Positions 1 through 11,850 of a stretch of DNA of 64,000 bases are shown one piece after another. The notes under the pieces are model-generated. The model worked only from the letters and a program-made list of their open reading frames with translations, was not told where the DNA came from and searched no databases. Source of the stretch: Trichosphaerium sp. ATCC 40318. Taxonomy: Eukaryota > Discosea > Flabellinia > Trichosidae. Every line of letters begins with the position of its first letter. Position 1 is the stretch's first letter. Where the stretch lies: NCBI GenBank assembly GCA_038496445.1, contig JALMLS010000015.1:310001-374000 (forward strand). The letters run 5' to 3'. The position numbers and the translations under genes are program-made.

Positions 1-175
1 CTATGAGCATACTTTCTACTATCCTTTGTTTCGCTTGTTGTGCTGGTACGTAGTGTATTTGTAGTGTTATCCATAAAAGTGATAATGTGTTTTAGGTATC
101 ATTGTCATTATCATCATTGTTGTATTGAAAAAACAAAAACAAAACAAGGCTAACGCTTATGTGCGAATGCCTTAG
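1..175 (+). CDS. C-terminal end of a membrane protein (5' truncated by window)
   Basis: Two terminal exons are visible, separated by a 50-nt GT-AG intron (46-95) with a GTACGT donor. Joined, they encode a very hydrophobic stretch rich in Ile and Val, followed by a short basic tail (Lys/Gln/Asn-rich) and a TAG stop at 173-175. This is the pattern of a single-pass protein ending in a transmembrane helix and a short cytoplasmic tail. A polyadenylation-like AATAAA lies near 220. The ectodomain is outside the window, so function cannot be assigned. Confidence 0.6.
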
Positions 176-1178
176 AAGCCTATTTTGCAAAGAATTATAA
201 AGGACAGTTAATATTCATCCAATAAACGTTGTCCCCTTTCTAAGAAATGCTTATGTTGTTTAAACAATCTTGAGAAGCTCAGTAATTACCGAGCTATTGT
301 CTCAGTTGATACCAGTGCTTGAGATTTATTAGGTAAGAATGTAAGTATGCGAGCACACTCAGTGCCATTGTTGTGTCTAGATTGTTATTATGGACAGCAG
401 GCAAGGTTGAGGAATTCAAAAAAACCATAAAATAGATTGTGACTGAAGCCAAGAAAAGTCCAGCGTGATTTTGGTAAATAATATCAGATTATTGAACAAC
501 TTGACGGCTGTTCAACAATAGTCTTACATCAAACAGCAGAAAATATTGTTAATAATTCAATTAATGTTATAGTGCATGCTGAATAAACTCCACATTTTAT
601 TCATCATCCTGCTAAAGTTTATTGGAACAAAGAAAAGTTTGTTGTGTTATTTTTTTTTTACTTGTTCTCAATTTTTCTAGAGTGAGCTTGCAATACTATC
701 ATCTTGGCGACCAACACATTATTCATAAAATATTTCAAAGGGTCGCTTACATGGAAACTAAAAAACACTGAAAGACGTCACTCGCTGTATTTTTAGCTTC
801 AAAAAGAAAAATCCAATAAAACAAAACATAAAGATACAAAAATATCCAACTCTTACTTGACTTAACACATTGTTCACGTTGCAACAATAATGGATATAGT
901 ATTAATGTTTGTTTAATAATAATTTAAAACGTCTTAATGAGGACATCCACATCTAATGGCATTTCGTGAATATTTTTCAATATACTCTTCAACTGCTATT
1001 GTTGATTTATCAAAGACAATAACAACTTGTATTTACGAGTGACGACCATCCTGTCACATTCATTTGACAATTCCAAGGTGATGTTGCTATGGGTATGTAC
1101 AATTGTTGTTTCTAATCACAGAACAAAGAAAAAACAAAGAAGGCAAGAGAAGAAGTGAGAAAAGAAAATCTATTACTT
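176..1178. other. Intergenic region with one possible coding remnant
   Basis: This stretch lies between the end of the first gene and the 3' end of the reeler gene. It is AT-rich and lacks long frames. On the minus strand, about 1033 down to a TAA at 934-936, there is an open stretch of about 30 codons ending in Cys-Gly-Cys-Pro-His. It has a believable amino-acid composition but I could not connect it to an upstream exon. It may be the last exon of a small gene or a remnant. Nothing else is recognisable. Confidence 0.3.
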
Positions 1179-2165
1179 TTATAACAATAAGACTAATACA
1201 ACTACGATCAATGCCATTGTAACTTTTAACACAAGCGAAGAAGAAGGTGGAGCAACAGTAGTAGGTGGTGGGGTAGGCATAATTGGCGCTGCTGTAGTTG
1301 CTTCAGTAGGCGCTTCAGTAGTTGGCGGTGGGGTAGGCATAATTGGTGCCTCTGTAGTTGCTTCAGTAGGCGCTTCAGTAGTTGGCGGTGGAGTGGGCAT
1401 AATTGGTGCTGCTGTAGTTGCTTCAGTAGGCGCTTCAGTAGTTGGCGGTGGAGTGGGCATAATTGGCGCTGCTGTAGGTGCTGTAGTTGGTTCAGTTGGT
1501 GTTATTACTTCACTGATATTAGACCTTCCTGAAACCCACACGCATGAACTGCTAGATGTACGTTGTATAACAAACCACCACTAAAAAAATATGATTGAGT
1601 ATAAAGATATTTTACCAGTTCGGGAACAGAATAACGTACACCCATGGTTACTGTACCGGTTCCATTTTCTGGAGCTGTCCACGTGAATGTTATGTCACTG
1701 TCCTTTACTGCTCCATTCACGTGACGAAGAGTACCATAGCAATCAGGCGCAGCAAAGAGGTTTGTGTCAGTAGAAAGAATAGTAGGTTCAGAAGAATCTA
1801 TTGTTCCAACAATCTCACCAAATGGTGCACTACCAGTGTAGAAAGAAATTGTTGCTCCCTACGAACAAAAGGACGTGAGTAACAAAGAAAAACAGGCTAC
1901 AAGTTTTCGGAGCTAGCGAAAAAAAAAGACGCACTGTGTAAGAGACATTGGCGTTACCTGTAACAGTGAAAGTATAATTGGCGTCTGCGACGTATTCTGA
2001 TATTAGTGGTGTAATTGAAAACTCATCTATTGATGTAGGGCTTGTTGAGCACATGGCCATGCATATAGCTTCACTACTCGCTGGACATACAGCTATTGCG
2101 CTGGTACTAAAGGCGAGAGATGCTGCAAATAAGCATGAGAGGAGAATAATAAGTCTATAGTTCAT
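1179..2165 (-). CDS. Secreted reeler-domain protein with Thr/Pro-rich stalk and C-terminal anchor signal
   Basis: Three exons (2165-1935, 1858-1640, 1580-1179), all with lengths divisible by three, give about 283 aa. Residues 1-27 form a typical signal peptide. Residues about 30-165 match a reeler domain: paired cysteines and the hallmark TFTWTAPENGTG motif followed by a TVTMGWWFVIQ strand. The third exon encodes a stalk of about 20-aa repeats (PTPPPTTEAPTEATT) and ends in a hydrophobic tail with no following basic residues, the pattern of a GPI-anchor signal. Reeler domains occur in extracellular or ferric-reductase-like proteins. The likely location is the cell surface; the partner is unknown. 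The ATG was chosen because it directly precedes the signal peptide and lies about 50 nt below a TATA box. Confidence 0.85.
1261..1488 (-). repeat. 60-bp coding minisatellite (about 3.8 units)
   Basis: The unit repeats with an exact 60-bp period (1261, 1321, 1381, 1441) and only scattered substitutions. On the minus strand each unit encodes 20 residues, APIMPTPPPTTEAPTEATTA. It forms the Thr/Pro stalk of the reeler protein. High identity between units suggests recent expansion by unequal exchange or slippage. Confidence 0.9.
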
Positions 2166-2212
2166 TTGGTTGTTTGAGGAAGCGTTGCGTTGTTGGTAAC
2201 TGGTCACGTGAC

Positions 2213-2220
2213 TTTATAAA
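2213..2220 (-). promoter_or_regulatory. TATA box of the reeler gene, with adjacent CACGTG
   Basis: TTTATAAA lies about 50 nt upstream of the reeler ATG (2165). A CACGTG palindrome overlaps position 2205, between the TATA box and the start. Spacing and sequence fit a core promoter. Confidence 0.55.
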
Positions 2221-2249
2221 GTACTAGCGTCAAAATTCTCCAGTTATAT

Positions 2250-2299
2250 CTTGTGTGAACGACCCGTTCGTTTTTTCTTGTGTGAACGACCCGTTCGTA
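2250..2299. repeat. Direct repeat of a small palindromic unit
   Basis: Two exact 22-bp copies (2250-2271, 2278-2299; 28-bp period) each contain GAACG-acc-CGTTC, a perfect 5-bp inverted repeat around a 3-nt loop. They lie upstream of the reeler TATA box. They could be paired dimeric transcription-factor sites or a transposon terminus. The following sequence to about 2630 is somewhat GC-richer than its surroundings, and I see no convincing gene in it. Confidence 0.5.
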
Positions 2300-2810
2300 T
2301 GGGTGCGGGCATGTCACGAACAGGGATACCCAAGCAGAAATATATCATTTCCCAATTCTCCCAAGAATTTGTCCCCTAATCCCCTAAAAAGGGTAACGGG
2401 TTATCAAGTATGGATAAAATCAAAGCTGTTAACCGATACTATACCCCAAACAGTTCCGACAAAAAACAAATTGTTTCCATCTTTTCCCGTAAGATTCGTT
2501 CGAAGGTGGACTCTCCCAGGTAAACGATGTTCCGAAGAGATGTACTTCTTACTTTTGGTTCACGTGTTTTCTCGGGTGGTTTTTGGTTGTGATAGTATCT
2601 CCTAATCTATCCACAAAGAGTATTCATACTCAAATAAATCGTATTAATAAAACATACCCAACATGATGCGAAACTCTAGGGAAGAAAACCAGCTTTTTAA
2701 AAACAATTTATAAAAAAGTTAAGAACATTTTCTTTCTTCAAGACTGAGACTACCAAGTCTTCAATGTAATCAAGAACAATTTCTTCCTAAGTTATAAGCA
2801 TAAGAATAAT

Positions 2811-4545
2811 TTACTATTGATGTTACTAGTTATCAGGAAAACACGTACCCTAATCCACAAGTCAGAAATCTTTGCAATATTTAAACAAACAATAGATACA
2901 AAGTGCTTAAAATTCACATCGACTGTATCCTTGTTTGCAACTTTTGGATCATAACAGCTTCCTTTTTCATGTTTACCAAAGGCTGGAAAGTAACGCTCTT
3001 GCATAATCATATCTACAATATGATTTTTGCTTTCGAAAGAAGGAAGCAAGTTTTTCTTTTTAAATGTTTTTGACATCCTGTTTATCAAGCTATGTGGTGT
3101 CATCAGGAATGACAAGGTGTAGAATATGAAAACTTACGATTGCAGAGAAAACATGAGTAAGTCATCTGCGAGAACATGGGGAAAAGGTGGTGTCCTAGTG
3201 AAGAAAAAAACTTAGCTTCAAGTTCGCAGACGCCACTTACTTTGATTGAAGTTTTTCATACACCTCAAGCTCTGGTGCTGATGTCCAAACGTTAACAGAA
3301 ATGGATGTAGTGTCAGCATACACGCGATGTAACCAAAAAGGTGGTATGTACAATACATCACCTGGTGTTAAGGTTGCTTCAAAACAGTAAATAAAAACTA
3401 TCGAAACACTAAGTACCTTTTTGAACGTTTGTTTGCATCTCAGGTTGTTCTTCACCGTACTGATATTGCGCCATTCGAGAACTATCATTATTATTAATTT
3501 ATTCATACTAAAAAAGCACGCTACCAAGGATGTATTGTGGGGTATTGATGTATTTTACTTCGCTCTCTAGGATGTCCAAGCAAAAATGTTTTTTGTCCAT
3601 ATATCTGAGCATAGAAATTATAGTATCGATCCGAGTGTGTATTTGATATTACTCCTCCATTTCCGATCCATATATTGGATTCTCCAGGTTGAGCATCTAA
3701 GCTAGTCATCAAAATCAATATGTCAAAATGTTTGACCACAAAAAAAGAGAAAACACAAAACACGAGCTCTTACCAAGTGCATCAGGACTTAGAAACGCTG
3801 TAGGCAGTACGTCTTTCTCTAGTTCTGTTATACCAGCCAAAGGAGCATTAAAGAAATTATAAGTTCCATCACTCTTTGACGAGAATAGCTCTTCAAACGT
3901 TGTTTGAGAGTACGTGTATTTTTTTGTATATTCCCATGTTGTTCCATTTGGAAGCTTTAAACTATATTTAGTGAGCGTGTTTTTCAATCACGTGCAGTCA
4001 CATGATACACACGTGATTGAACAAAATTGCATTGATCTTTTGACTTCAGCAGGAGGTTACGTACGAGGTTATTCGAGCCGAATCTTCAGCGCAGTGAGTG
4101 AATAAAGGGTTGTTGTTTGAAGCCATTGCAAACTTTCTTTTTCCAAACAGACTCTTTAAGTACGATGGAGACCATGTTTTCAATGCTTTCCATCTGTTTT
4201 CAAGCTCAACACCCTTTAATACGGCTGGTTCGCGTAATGCCGCCAACTAGATTGTCATGAGTTGTATAATCGCTTTTTACGCGTGTAAAAGCGTTTTAAG
4301 AGCGTTTTAGGTAGCTCTTATTACCTTCGTTAAGAAATCAGTTGAGTCCTCCCAAATTACTTCATTTACGTTCTTTGATATGTTATATCCTCTGTAGTCA
4401 TTGTTTACAGTATTCTGTGGTTAATTAGTTAGTAACCGCACGTTTTGAATGCTTGTACTTCTTTTGGGTACCACCGTATACATGCGAATACAATTATAGC
4501 AAGTATAACAGCCAATACACTAGCTAAACCAGAGGAGCACGTCAT
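2811..4545 (-). CDS. Membrane-anchored JmjC/cupin_8 Fe(II)/2-oxoglutarate oxygenase
   Basis: Ten exons with consistent phases (4545-4459, 4414-4325, 4246-4065, 3961-3774, 3696-3525, 3481-3417, 3376-3241, 3194-3138, 3089-2849, then a TAA at 2813-2811 directly after the last acceptor) give about 347 aa. Residues 5-23 form one hydrophobic helix, so the protein is probably a type II membrane protein. The rest is a cupin_8/JmjC fold: REPAVLKG start motif, the iron ligands His-x-Asp in THSDRYYN near residue 203, and the distal His in PFWLHRV near residue 278, preceded by LTPGDVLYIPP. The family hydroxylates protein or tRNA substrates (JMJD5, HSPBAP1, TYW5 types). A membrane anchor is unusual. The substrate is unknown. 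Confidence 0.85.
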
Positions 4546-4654
4546 TTACCAGTCACTTAACTGATATGTCGTTAAGTCGTGTAGAATTTTATAGCGACAA
4601 TCATCACGTGTATCTAGGAGATATTAGGTTACGCCTGAAGATCAATAATATATC
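4546..4654. promoter_or_regulatory. Short divergent promoter between oxygenase and isochorismatase-like genes
   Basis: Only 109 bp separate two divergently transcribed start codons (4545 minus, 4655 plus). The gap contains CACGTG at 4605-4610 and an AT-rich ATTTTATAG element near 4587. Shared regulatory elements are likely; co-regulation is inference. Confidence 0.5.
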
Positions 4655-5430
4655 ATGTTGGAAAGAAAATGGAAAAAAGAAGCTGATGGCACTTTAGATT
4701 GGACGCTAAAGGCAGAATACGATCAAGGAGTGGTCTTAGAATGCTCTAACGATAAAAAAATTCGGTTTAACCCAAAACGAACAGCAGTACTTGTTGTTGA
4801 TATGATCAACTCTTTTTGTCATATAGACGGCGCTTTTACAACCAAGGAGAAGCTAGAAACTCTGTTAAAATGCGTAGATCCCATAAACGAAATCATAAGC
4901 GCTACAAGAGAAGCAGGATCGAAAATAGTCTTTGTCAACTGGGGATTAGATCCAAAAGGCGAGAAGTTACCAGAATCTGTAAGGTATATAATGTCCACGC
5001 GCCCAGACGCAATAAAACAATTGACAAGTGGAGATTGGGGCGCTGAAGTATTCGAAAAAATCGATAAGCGTGATGGAGATATAGTTTCTGATAAGAAACG
5101 GTTTTCTGGATTTCATGAAACAGACTTGGCTGATAGACTCAGTACGTATCATCTTAACACCCAAACTATTAATTTGTTCTAATGAATTAACGTTTAGATA
5201 AGCTTGGTATCACTACTGTTATTGTTTGTGGCGTTGTTACTAACGTGTGCGTGTATAACACTCTTTTGGGTGCTTCTGATCGCGGATTTGATCCGATCTT
5301 GTGTGATAATGCTTGTGCAACACTTGACCCTGAATTTTGTACTCAAGACGTCACGTACACAACAGGAAGAGTTCTTGGAGGTGTTTCACGTGCATCTGAT
5401 ATATGTAAAGCCCTTTCTAATACAAAATAA
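4655..5430 (+). CDS. Isochorismatase-like cysteine hydrolase
   Basis: Two exons (4655-5141, 5198-5430) joined across a 56-nt GTACGT...TAG intron give 239 aa. The catalytic triad of the family is visible: Asp in VLVVDMINSF near residue 50, Lys in the SDKKRFSGF segment near residue 150, and the nucleophilic Cys in GVVTNVCV near residue 180. Family members hydrolyse isochorismate, nicotinamide or related amides and imides; the actual substrate cannot be read from sequence. There is no signal peptide, so it is probably cytosolic. A polyadenylation-like AATAAA follows near 5458. Confidence 0.9.
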
Positions 5431-5538
5431 CCAGGTTTTGGAAACAACTTGTAACGCAATAAAAAGTAAAATCGAGTTTACTTGTAGTCATACTGAACAA
5501 CTTGATTTGTTTCTATTTAAGGGCACAAGTTCGTGCAT

Positions 5539-8367
5539 TCACTCATTTTTAGATTCTGCTAAGGCACCGTTAATATCTTCTCTGAACTGCTTTGTAACAT
5601 CGATGGTGTCTTCGATATCCTTTTGAACAAGAGTACGATCTAGTTCAAGCAATAAAAGTCAGATTCAAAACAACAAAGGACTCTGCTTGTTGAAAGATGT
5701 ACCTTGTTTCTTGGCAACAGCCATTGCCAAACGAATCACACTTCTGATTTGTCTTCCATTCAGTTCGTGCTTGGCAAGCTCAGGACCATTCACATTGTCA
5801 ATCTTTGCCATGTCCAAAAAGTTTTGCCACACTTTGATACGAGCATCAATATCGAGTTGAGGATACTTCAGACCAACAGTGATACGACTGTAGAACGCTT
5901 CATCGAAATACTCAACTCTAAATCGCACTGTTAGTATGTACCTTCTTGTAATTGTTACATTGTGGCATACCTGTTAGTTGTGAGGAACAAGATTCCTTGA
6001 TGATACTCAAGAAGTCTGAGAAAGATACCAACCATGGCATTTCTATTAATGTCGCTCTTTGAACGCCTTGACAAAAGAATAAGTTTCAGAACAACTACTT
6101 GCTATGGCTTGGTTGGTTTACCTTTCGAGGAATACATCAGCTTCGTCCATTAAAATAACGGCATCCCATACAGAAGCGACATCAAGAATATCACGCAATT
6201 TCTGTTCAAGATCACGAGTTGTTGTTCCCAACTCACCAACAGTGATCGAGTACAAAGGTTTTCTTAACATCTATAAAAATAAAAAAGTGAGTAAACGTTT
6301 TTAGGTCTTTGGGGTCTACCTCTGCAATGGCTTCAGCTGTCAATGTTTTTCCGGTACCAGGAGGTCCTATTCAGTTTTATTTAGTGTTGTTGTAATGAAA
6401 AAAAATAAAATAGACCGCAGAGACATCATTCTTGCTGTTGTACTTAAAGTTACAAGTCCGATGTCGCTTGTGTTTTGACGATTTGTGCGTCACGTACCAT
6501 GCAATAGAAACACTGAACCAGCTCCCTTTCCACTGATGACATCAGCAAACGTATTGTCAGAGTGTTTGACAAGCGCTTCAATCAGTTCTTTTTTCTTTTC
6601 AGGAAGAACAAGTCGTTTGTAAGCTTCATCATCGAATGTGATTTCAAATGCATTCCCAATTGGAATTTCACCCCATTCCTTGACTGCAAATGAAAATCCT
6701 CCAATTGTGGGCCATGTGCGATACCAATCTTCCTTGAATTGCATTAGATCGACAAAAAGCGAAACCAAAAAAAAAACAACAAGAAGCTTACTTCTGGAAT
6801 AGTGGCTATTTCTTCTACAGTTCCTTGTTGTCTGTTGCCCCGCTAAATATTCAATCAGCACAAACGGCATTTATTTAAGGCGTGCAATTTGGAATGGGTT
6901 ATGTAGGTAACCTCCCTAAATTCAATTAGTAAAAGCGCAGGTCAAGTTCTTTGGCGTACAAATTGGTATTGGTGCATGTGATCTCTGCCAGAGTACTCTT
7001 TGTAGTTTGGATTGATCTTATTGAAAGAACCACAATCAACCATGATACGACCGTCTGCTTTCCACTGCCTGGTATAGTCTTTTCTCTCCTTAAAATGCAT
7101 AGTACCTAAATAAAATAAGGATACAACTATAGTTGTATGGTTAAGGTACCTTTGAAAGCGAGGTAATGAGATCCTTTACCAACTGAGTTGAAAAATTTAC
7201 CACGTTCTGTGAGAAGGGCGAGAGTTTTATCATCAACCAGCTTCACTGGAAGCGATGAGAGTTTTCTAAAGAAACAGGTATTAAAGGTAACATAATCAAA
7301 ATTTGGGATGACTTACCTCATACCTTTGAAGTGAGGTACAACAAAGCCATGTTGAGCGGCAAAAAAATGATCACCATTTGTTTTGATGACATCTCCTCTC
7401 ATCAAAAAGAAATACGAGTACTTTGTACGCTCATAAGATGTTGAGTTTACCTTCGATGCAACCTAAATAGTACTCATAGCTGTATTAATAAGCAAGCCTT
7501 GGCAATAAAATCATTGATATATTTGTTCTCTGAATTAAAAAAAAAACCACGTGGAACAAAGAAAAAAGTTGAAAACATGTGCCGTACCAAGTATTTGCCT
7601 TTTGAACCAACAATGCGTTTACCACGACAAAAGTAATACTGCAAAGCTTCGAATATGATGTCTCCTTTTTTCAACATCTCTTCATACAGCTTTTTCTACA
7701 TTCATTTGTTAGATGGACACTACGAAAACATAGGAACCAGTTAAATTTTATCCCCGTACCCTCCCTTCATATGCTTCTCCAAGCCATTCTATCAACTCTT
7801 CGATAGCCAAAAGGTCTGTTTGCTATCTCAGTGGTTAGCTAAACGGTTTTTTTGATCTTTTTTTTCTCAAAATACTAACAAGTGGGTGTAAAACACCACG
7901 AGGGGCGCCTCCTGTTTTGATACTGCGTAGATAATCGACCATTGTAAACTACAAAAAAACAAACCGTCAACGGACATTTTGTAACAAAACTCCAAATATA
8001 TCCGTACCATCTCGTTAGCCTTGATCATAGGTTCTTTCTCAAGCATCGCTGGATCATCAGGTCGGTTCTGACGCACTACACTGATGATATAAGGCGAGGT
8101 TAACTTTACCCAGACTATAGTCACGTTACAGCCACATGCAACTGTCTGTTTGTTTACAACTTTAAATCCCTAGCCAACGTGAGCATTTTACAAGGAACTT
8201 ACTGTTCACCGACTGCTTACTTTTTTGTTTGTAGATGTTGTATTTGACAAACCGCTATGACAGTAACGGCATATGGTGGCTTTTACAGGGACTAAGCTCT
8301 GACAAAATTCGCAAACTTTTGTTTCGCCACCAACTGTCGGTGCTATTTCTTCTTGCGGTTGTTGCAT
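5539..8367 (-). CDS. Zinc-ribbon AAA ATPase, copy A
   Basis: Fifteen exons with fully consistent phases (8367-8221, 8169-8008, 7948-7897, 7815-7760, 7695-7588, 7462-7317, 7265-7150, 7105-6960, 6842-6792, 6732-6498, 6366-6320, 6270-6122, 6066-5971, 5917-5703, 5639-5539) give about 608 aa. The N-terminus carries a CxxC...CxxC zinc ribbon (CEFC, CRYC). A central region resembles the DUF7025-type domain seen before AAA modules in fungal-type proteins. The C-terminal AAA module has Walker A GPPGTGKT, Walker B VILMDEAD and an Arg-finger-like SDINRNAM loop. No signal peptide or membrane segment is seen. It probably acts as a cytosolic remodelling ATPase; the client is unknown. Tandem with copy B and inverted relative to copy C. 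Confidence 0.9.
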
Positions 8368-8895
8368 TAGAGGAGATTAGGTTGTGCTCGTTGATGTTTT
8401 GAGGCAATGATATTTTCAGTGAGTAAGTGATTGATTTGTGACATGTTTTTCCTGCTACCACAGATCGATGACATGTATCAGTAACTTAAGCTGTCACTTC
8501 TCAACATTGCTAGCATAATACAACGAATGTAACTTTCGGAAGCCCTAAAACCTTTTGAGCCTAGATACTAACATGTCAAGCTGAACTACTGTCCAGGGGA
8601 ATTTTTTTTCCTTCATTCGCAATCACGTGATTAACACTGTTGGGTTTTTTGAAGCTAGTCGCTATGAGGATTAATCAGTCAGTATTTGCTTGGTTTGAAA
8701 TTTTTTGCGAGCTTGTTTTACGCGTCACAGTCATATATTGACCAAGTAGAAACAAACGTTCCTACTTGTAGTTTTATCGTTAGTTCGAAAAAAAAACCCA
8801 AATAACAATTTCAAATAGCGCAGAGAAGTATCATGTATTTTGAATTAAGCAAGTTTTTGGTACTCGTTGACCTCTTCTGTCAATTACAAGCTCAA
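8368..8895. other. Spacer between AAA copies A and B
   Basis: This is the promoter side of copy A and the 3' flank of copy B. It contains TCACGTGA-type palindrome at about 8622 and no open frame of note. Confidence 0.4.
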
Positions 8896-11850
8896 TTAAA
8901 TAATATTTGATTCTGCTGCAGCAGCGTTAATATCTTCTCTGAACTGCTTTGTAACATCGATGGTATCTTCAATATCTTGTTGAACAAGAGTACGATCTAG
9001 TTCAAGAATAAACATCAGATTCAAAACACGTGCGTGCTAAACACAAAAAAAACTCAGCTGGTTGAAAGGTGTACCTTGTTTCTTGGCAACAGCCATTGCC
9101 AAACGAATCACACTTCTGATTTGTCTTCCATTCAGTTCGTGCTTGGCAAGCTCAGGACCATTCACATTGTCAATCTTTGCCATGTCCAAAAAGTTTTGCC
9201 ACACTTTGATACGAGCATCAATATCGAGTTGAGGATACTTCAGACCAACAGTGATACGACTGTAGAACGCTTCATCGAAATACTCAACTCTAAATCGCAC
9301 TGTTAGCATGTACCTCTTGTAACTGTTACATTGCGGCATACCTGTTAGTTGTGAGGAACAAGATTCCTTGATGATATTCAAGAAGTCTGAGAAAGATACC
9401 AACCATGGCATTTCTATTAATGTCGCTCTTTGAACGCCTTGACAAAAGAATAAGTTTCAGAACAACCTTGCTATGGCTTGGTTGGTTTACCTTTCAAGGA
9501 ATACATCTGCTTCGTCCATCAAAATGACAGCATCCCAGACAGAAGCGACATCAAGAATATCACGTAATTTCGTTTCAAGGACATCAGTTGTTGTTCCCAA
9601 CTCACCAACAGTGATCGAGTACAATGGTTTTCTTAACATCTGTAATACAAAAAAGTGAGTAAACATTTTATGCCAGTGTGGTCTACCTCTGCAATGGCTT
9701 CAGCTGTAAGTGTTTTACCAGTACCAGGAGGTCCTATGCATTGTATTTAGTGTTGATTGTAATGAAAAACCAACAAAAGAGCGAGAAAAACATTCAATCT
9801 TGAACTTGGATTTTCAAGTTGGAGGTATTGCTTTTTGACAATTTGTGTCACGTACCATGCAATAAAAACACAGAACCAGCTCCCTTTCCACTGATGACAT
9901 CAGCAAATGTATTGTCAGAGTGTTTGACAAGCGCTTCAATCAGTTCTTTTTTTTTTCAGGAAGAACAAGTCGTTTGTAAGCTTCATCATCGAATGTGATT
10001 TCAAATGCATTCCCAATTGGAATTTCACCCCATTTCTTGACTGCAAATGAAAATCCTCCAATTGTGGGCCATGTGCGATACCAATCTTCCTAATTTTTGA
10101 ATTGAATTAGACTCTACGCCTTTTAGAGTCAAACATAAAAATAAATTTGTTCCCGTAATTTTCATGTTTGAAATAGCAACCACATGAAATTCATAAGTTC
10201 ATATGCAATTCTGGCATTGCAGTTTTTTACCCATACCCCACAAGATCAATTATACTCCCTGAAAACTCCCGAAAACATAAATTAAAAAGGTTAGCTTACT
10301 TCTGGAACAGTCGTGATTTCTTCTCCACTTCCTTGTTGTCTACCTCCCTAAGTAGTCAATAAGTTCCAAAAAGTCCGACAATGTTGGTGTTAAGAGCATA
10401 CGTATGAAGGTCATGCTGATTTGCAGAGTACTCTATGTAACTTGGATTGATCTTATTGAAAGAACCGCAATCAACCATGATACGACCATCTGCTTTCCAT
10501 TGAGTGATAAACCCTCTTCTCTCGGATTTCCAACGCATTGTCCCTTCGTTTTGGTTAAATATCGCCATAAAGGAATGCATACCCTTGAAAGCGAGGTAAT
10601 GAGATCCTTTACCAACTGAGTTGAAAAGTTTACCACGTTCTGTAAGAAGTGCAAGAGTTTCATCATCAACCAGCTTCACTGGAAGCGATGAGAGTTTTCT
10701 AAAGCAACAGTTATTAAAGGTAACATAATCAAAATTTGGGATGACTTACCTCATACCTTTGAAGTGAGGTACAACAAAGGAATGTTGAGTGGCAAAAAAA
10801 TGATCACCATTTGTTTTGATGACATCTCCTTTCATCTGAAAGAAATACGAGAACATTGAACGCTCGTAAGATGATGTGTTTACCTTGGATGCAACCTAAA
10901 AAATGTACATGAGTATTAAATTGAGAAGAAGAAAGATGATCGTCACGTGGCAATTTCTCTGAAATGAACAGAAGAGAAACAGTGATGAAAAAGAAGAGTG
11001 TCATACCAAATATTTGCCTTCTGAACCAACAATACGTTTACCACGAGAAAAGTAGTACTGTAAAGCTTCGAATATGATGTCTCCTTTTTTCAACATCTCT
11101 TCATACAGCTTTTTCTACATTCATTTGTTAGATGAACACTACGAAACAAGTCATTCATTGTGTCGCACGTACCCTTTCCTCATACTCTTTTTCAAGCCAT
11201 GTTGTCAACTCTTTGAGAGCCATCAAGCCTTGGTTCTGGCGTAGATGTTAGATAACACTGCACAGACGGGAAAGTGAGAAAAATTGCGCACAGCACCACG
11301 AAGGCCTCCCGAGAAGTATGTGCGAAGAAGATCGAGCATTGTAAACTACAAAAACAAACCGTTAACACATTTTGTAACAAAACTGAAAATATTTCTGTAC
11401 CATCTGATCAGCCTCAATCATAGGTTCTTTCTCAAGCATCACTGGATCATCAGGTCGGTTCTGACGCACTACACTGATGATATAAGGTGATGTTAACTTT
11501 ACCCAGACTGTAGTCACATTGGCGCCACTGACAAGCGTCTGTTTGTTTATAATTTTAAAACCCTGGCTGACGTAAGCATTTACAAGAAACGAAAAGTAAA
11601 AGAGAACGCTAAACATCAATCAACACGCGTTTATATGGCTACTTAAAGTGTTCGTAGCGTTATGACAGCTAGTTACGGAGGGTTGGGCGTTTTTTAGGAG
11701 TGAGCGTACCTTTTTGTCAGTTGACGTTGTATTCGACAAAGCTCCGCGACAATAACGACATCTGGTGGCTTTTACAGGGATTAAGCTTTGGCAAAAATCG
11801 CAAACTTTTGTTTCGCCACCAACTGTAGCTCCATGAGGTTGTTCTTGCAT
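8896..11850 (-). pseudogene. Zinc-ribbon AAA ATPase, copy B (frameshifted)
   Basis: It has the same exon order as copies A and C, from ATG 11850 (MQEQPHGATVGGE..., zinc ribbon CDFC/CRYC) to TAA 8898-8896, with many introns nearly identical to copy C. Two lesions are visible. In exon 10 the A-tract corresponding to plus positions 9947-9956 is 10 nt, where copy A has 11 nt, shifting the frame before Walker A. At the exon 8/9 junction near 10390 the only GT donor is in a phase that does not fit exon 9. Downstream Walker B, Arg-finger and C-terminal exons remain intact in their own frames, so decay is recent. A homopolymer sequencing error could mimic the first lesion. Confidence 0.8.

Noticed and set aside
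1393-1584. Gly/Val-rich plus-strand frame
   Set aside because: Antisense reading of the Thr/Pro minisatellite of the reeler gene.
2255-2605. Plus-strand 116-codon frame
   Set aside because: It begins inside the palindromic direct repeat, has no family features and no splice context; probably chance.
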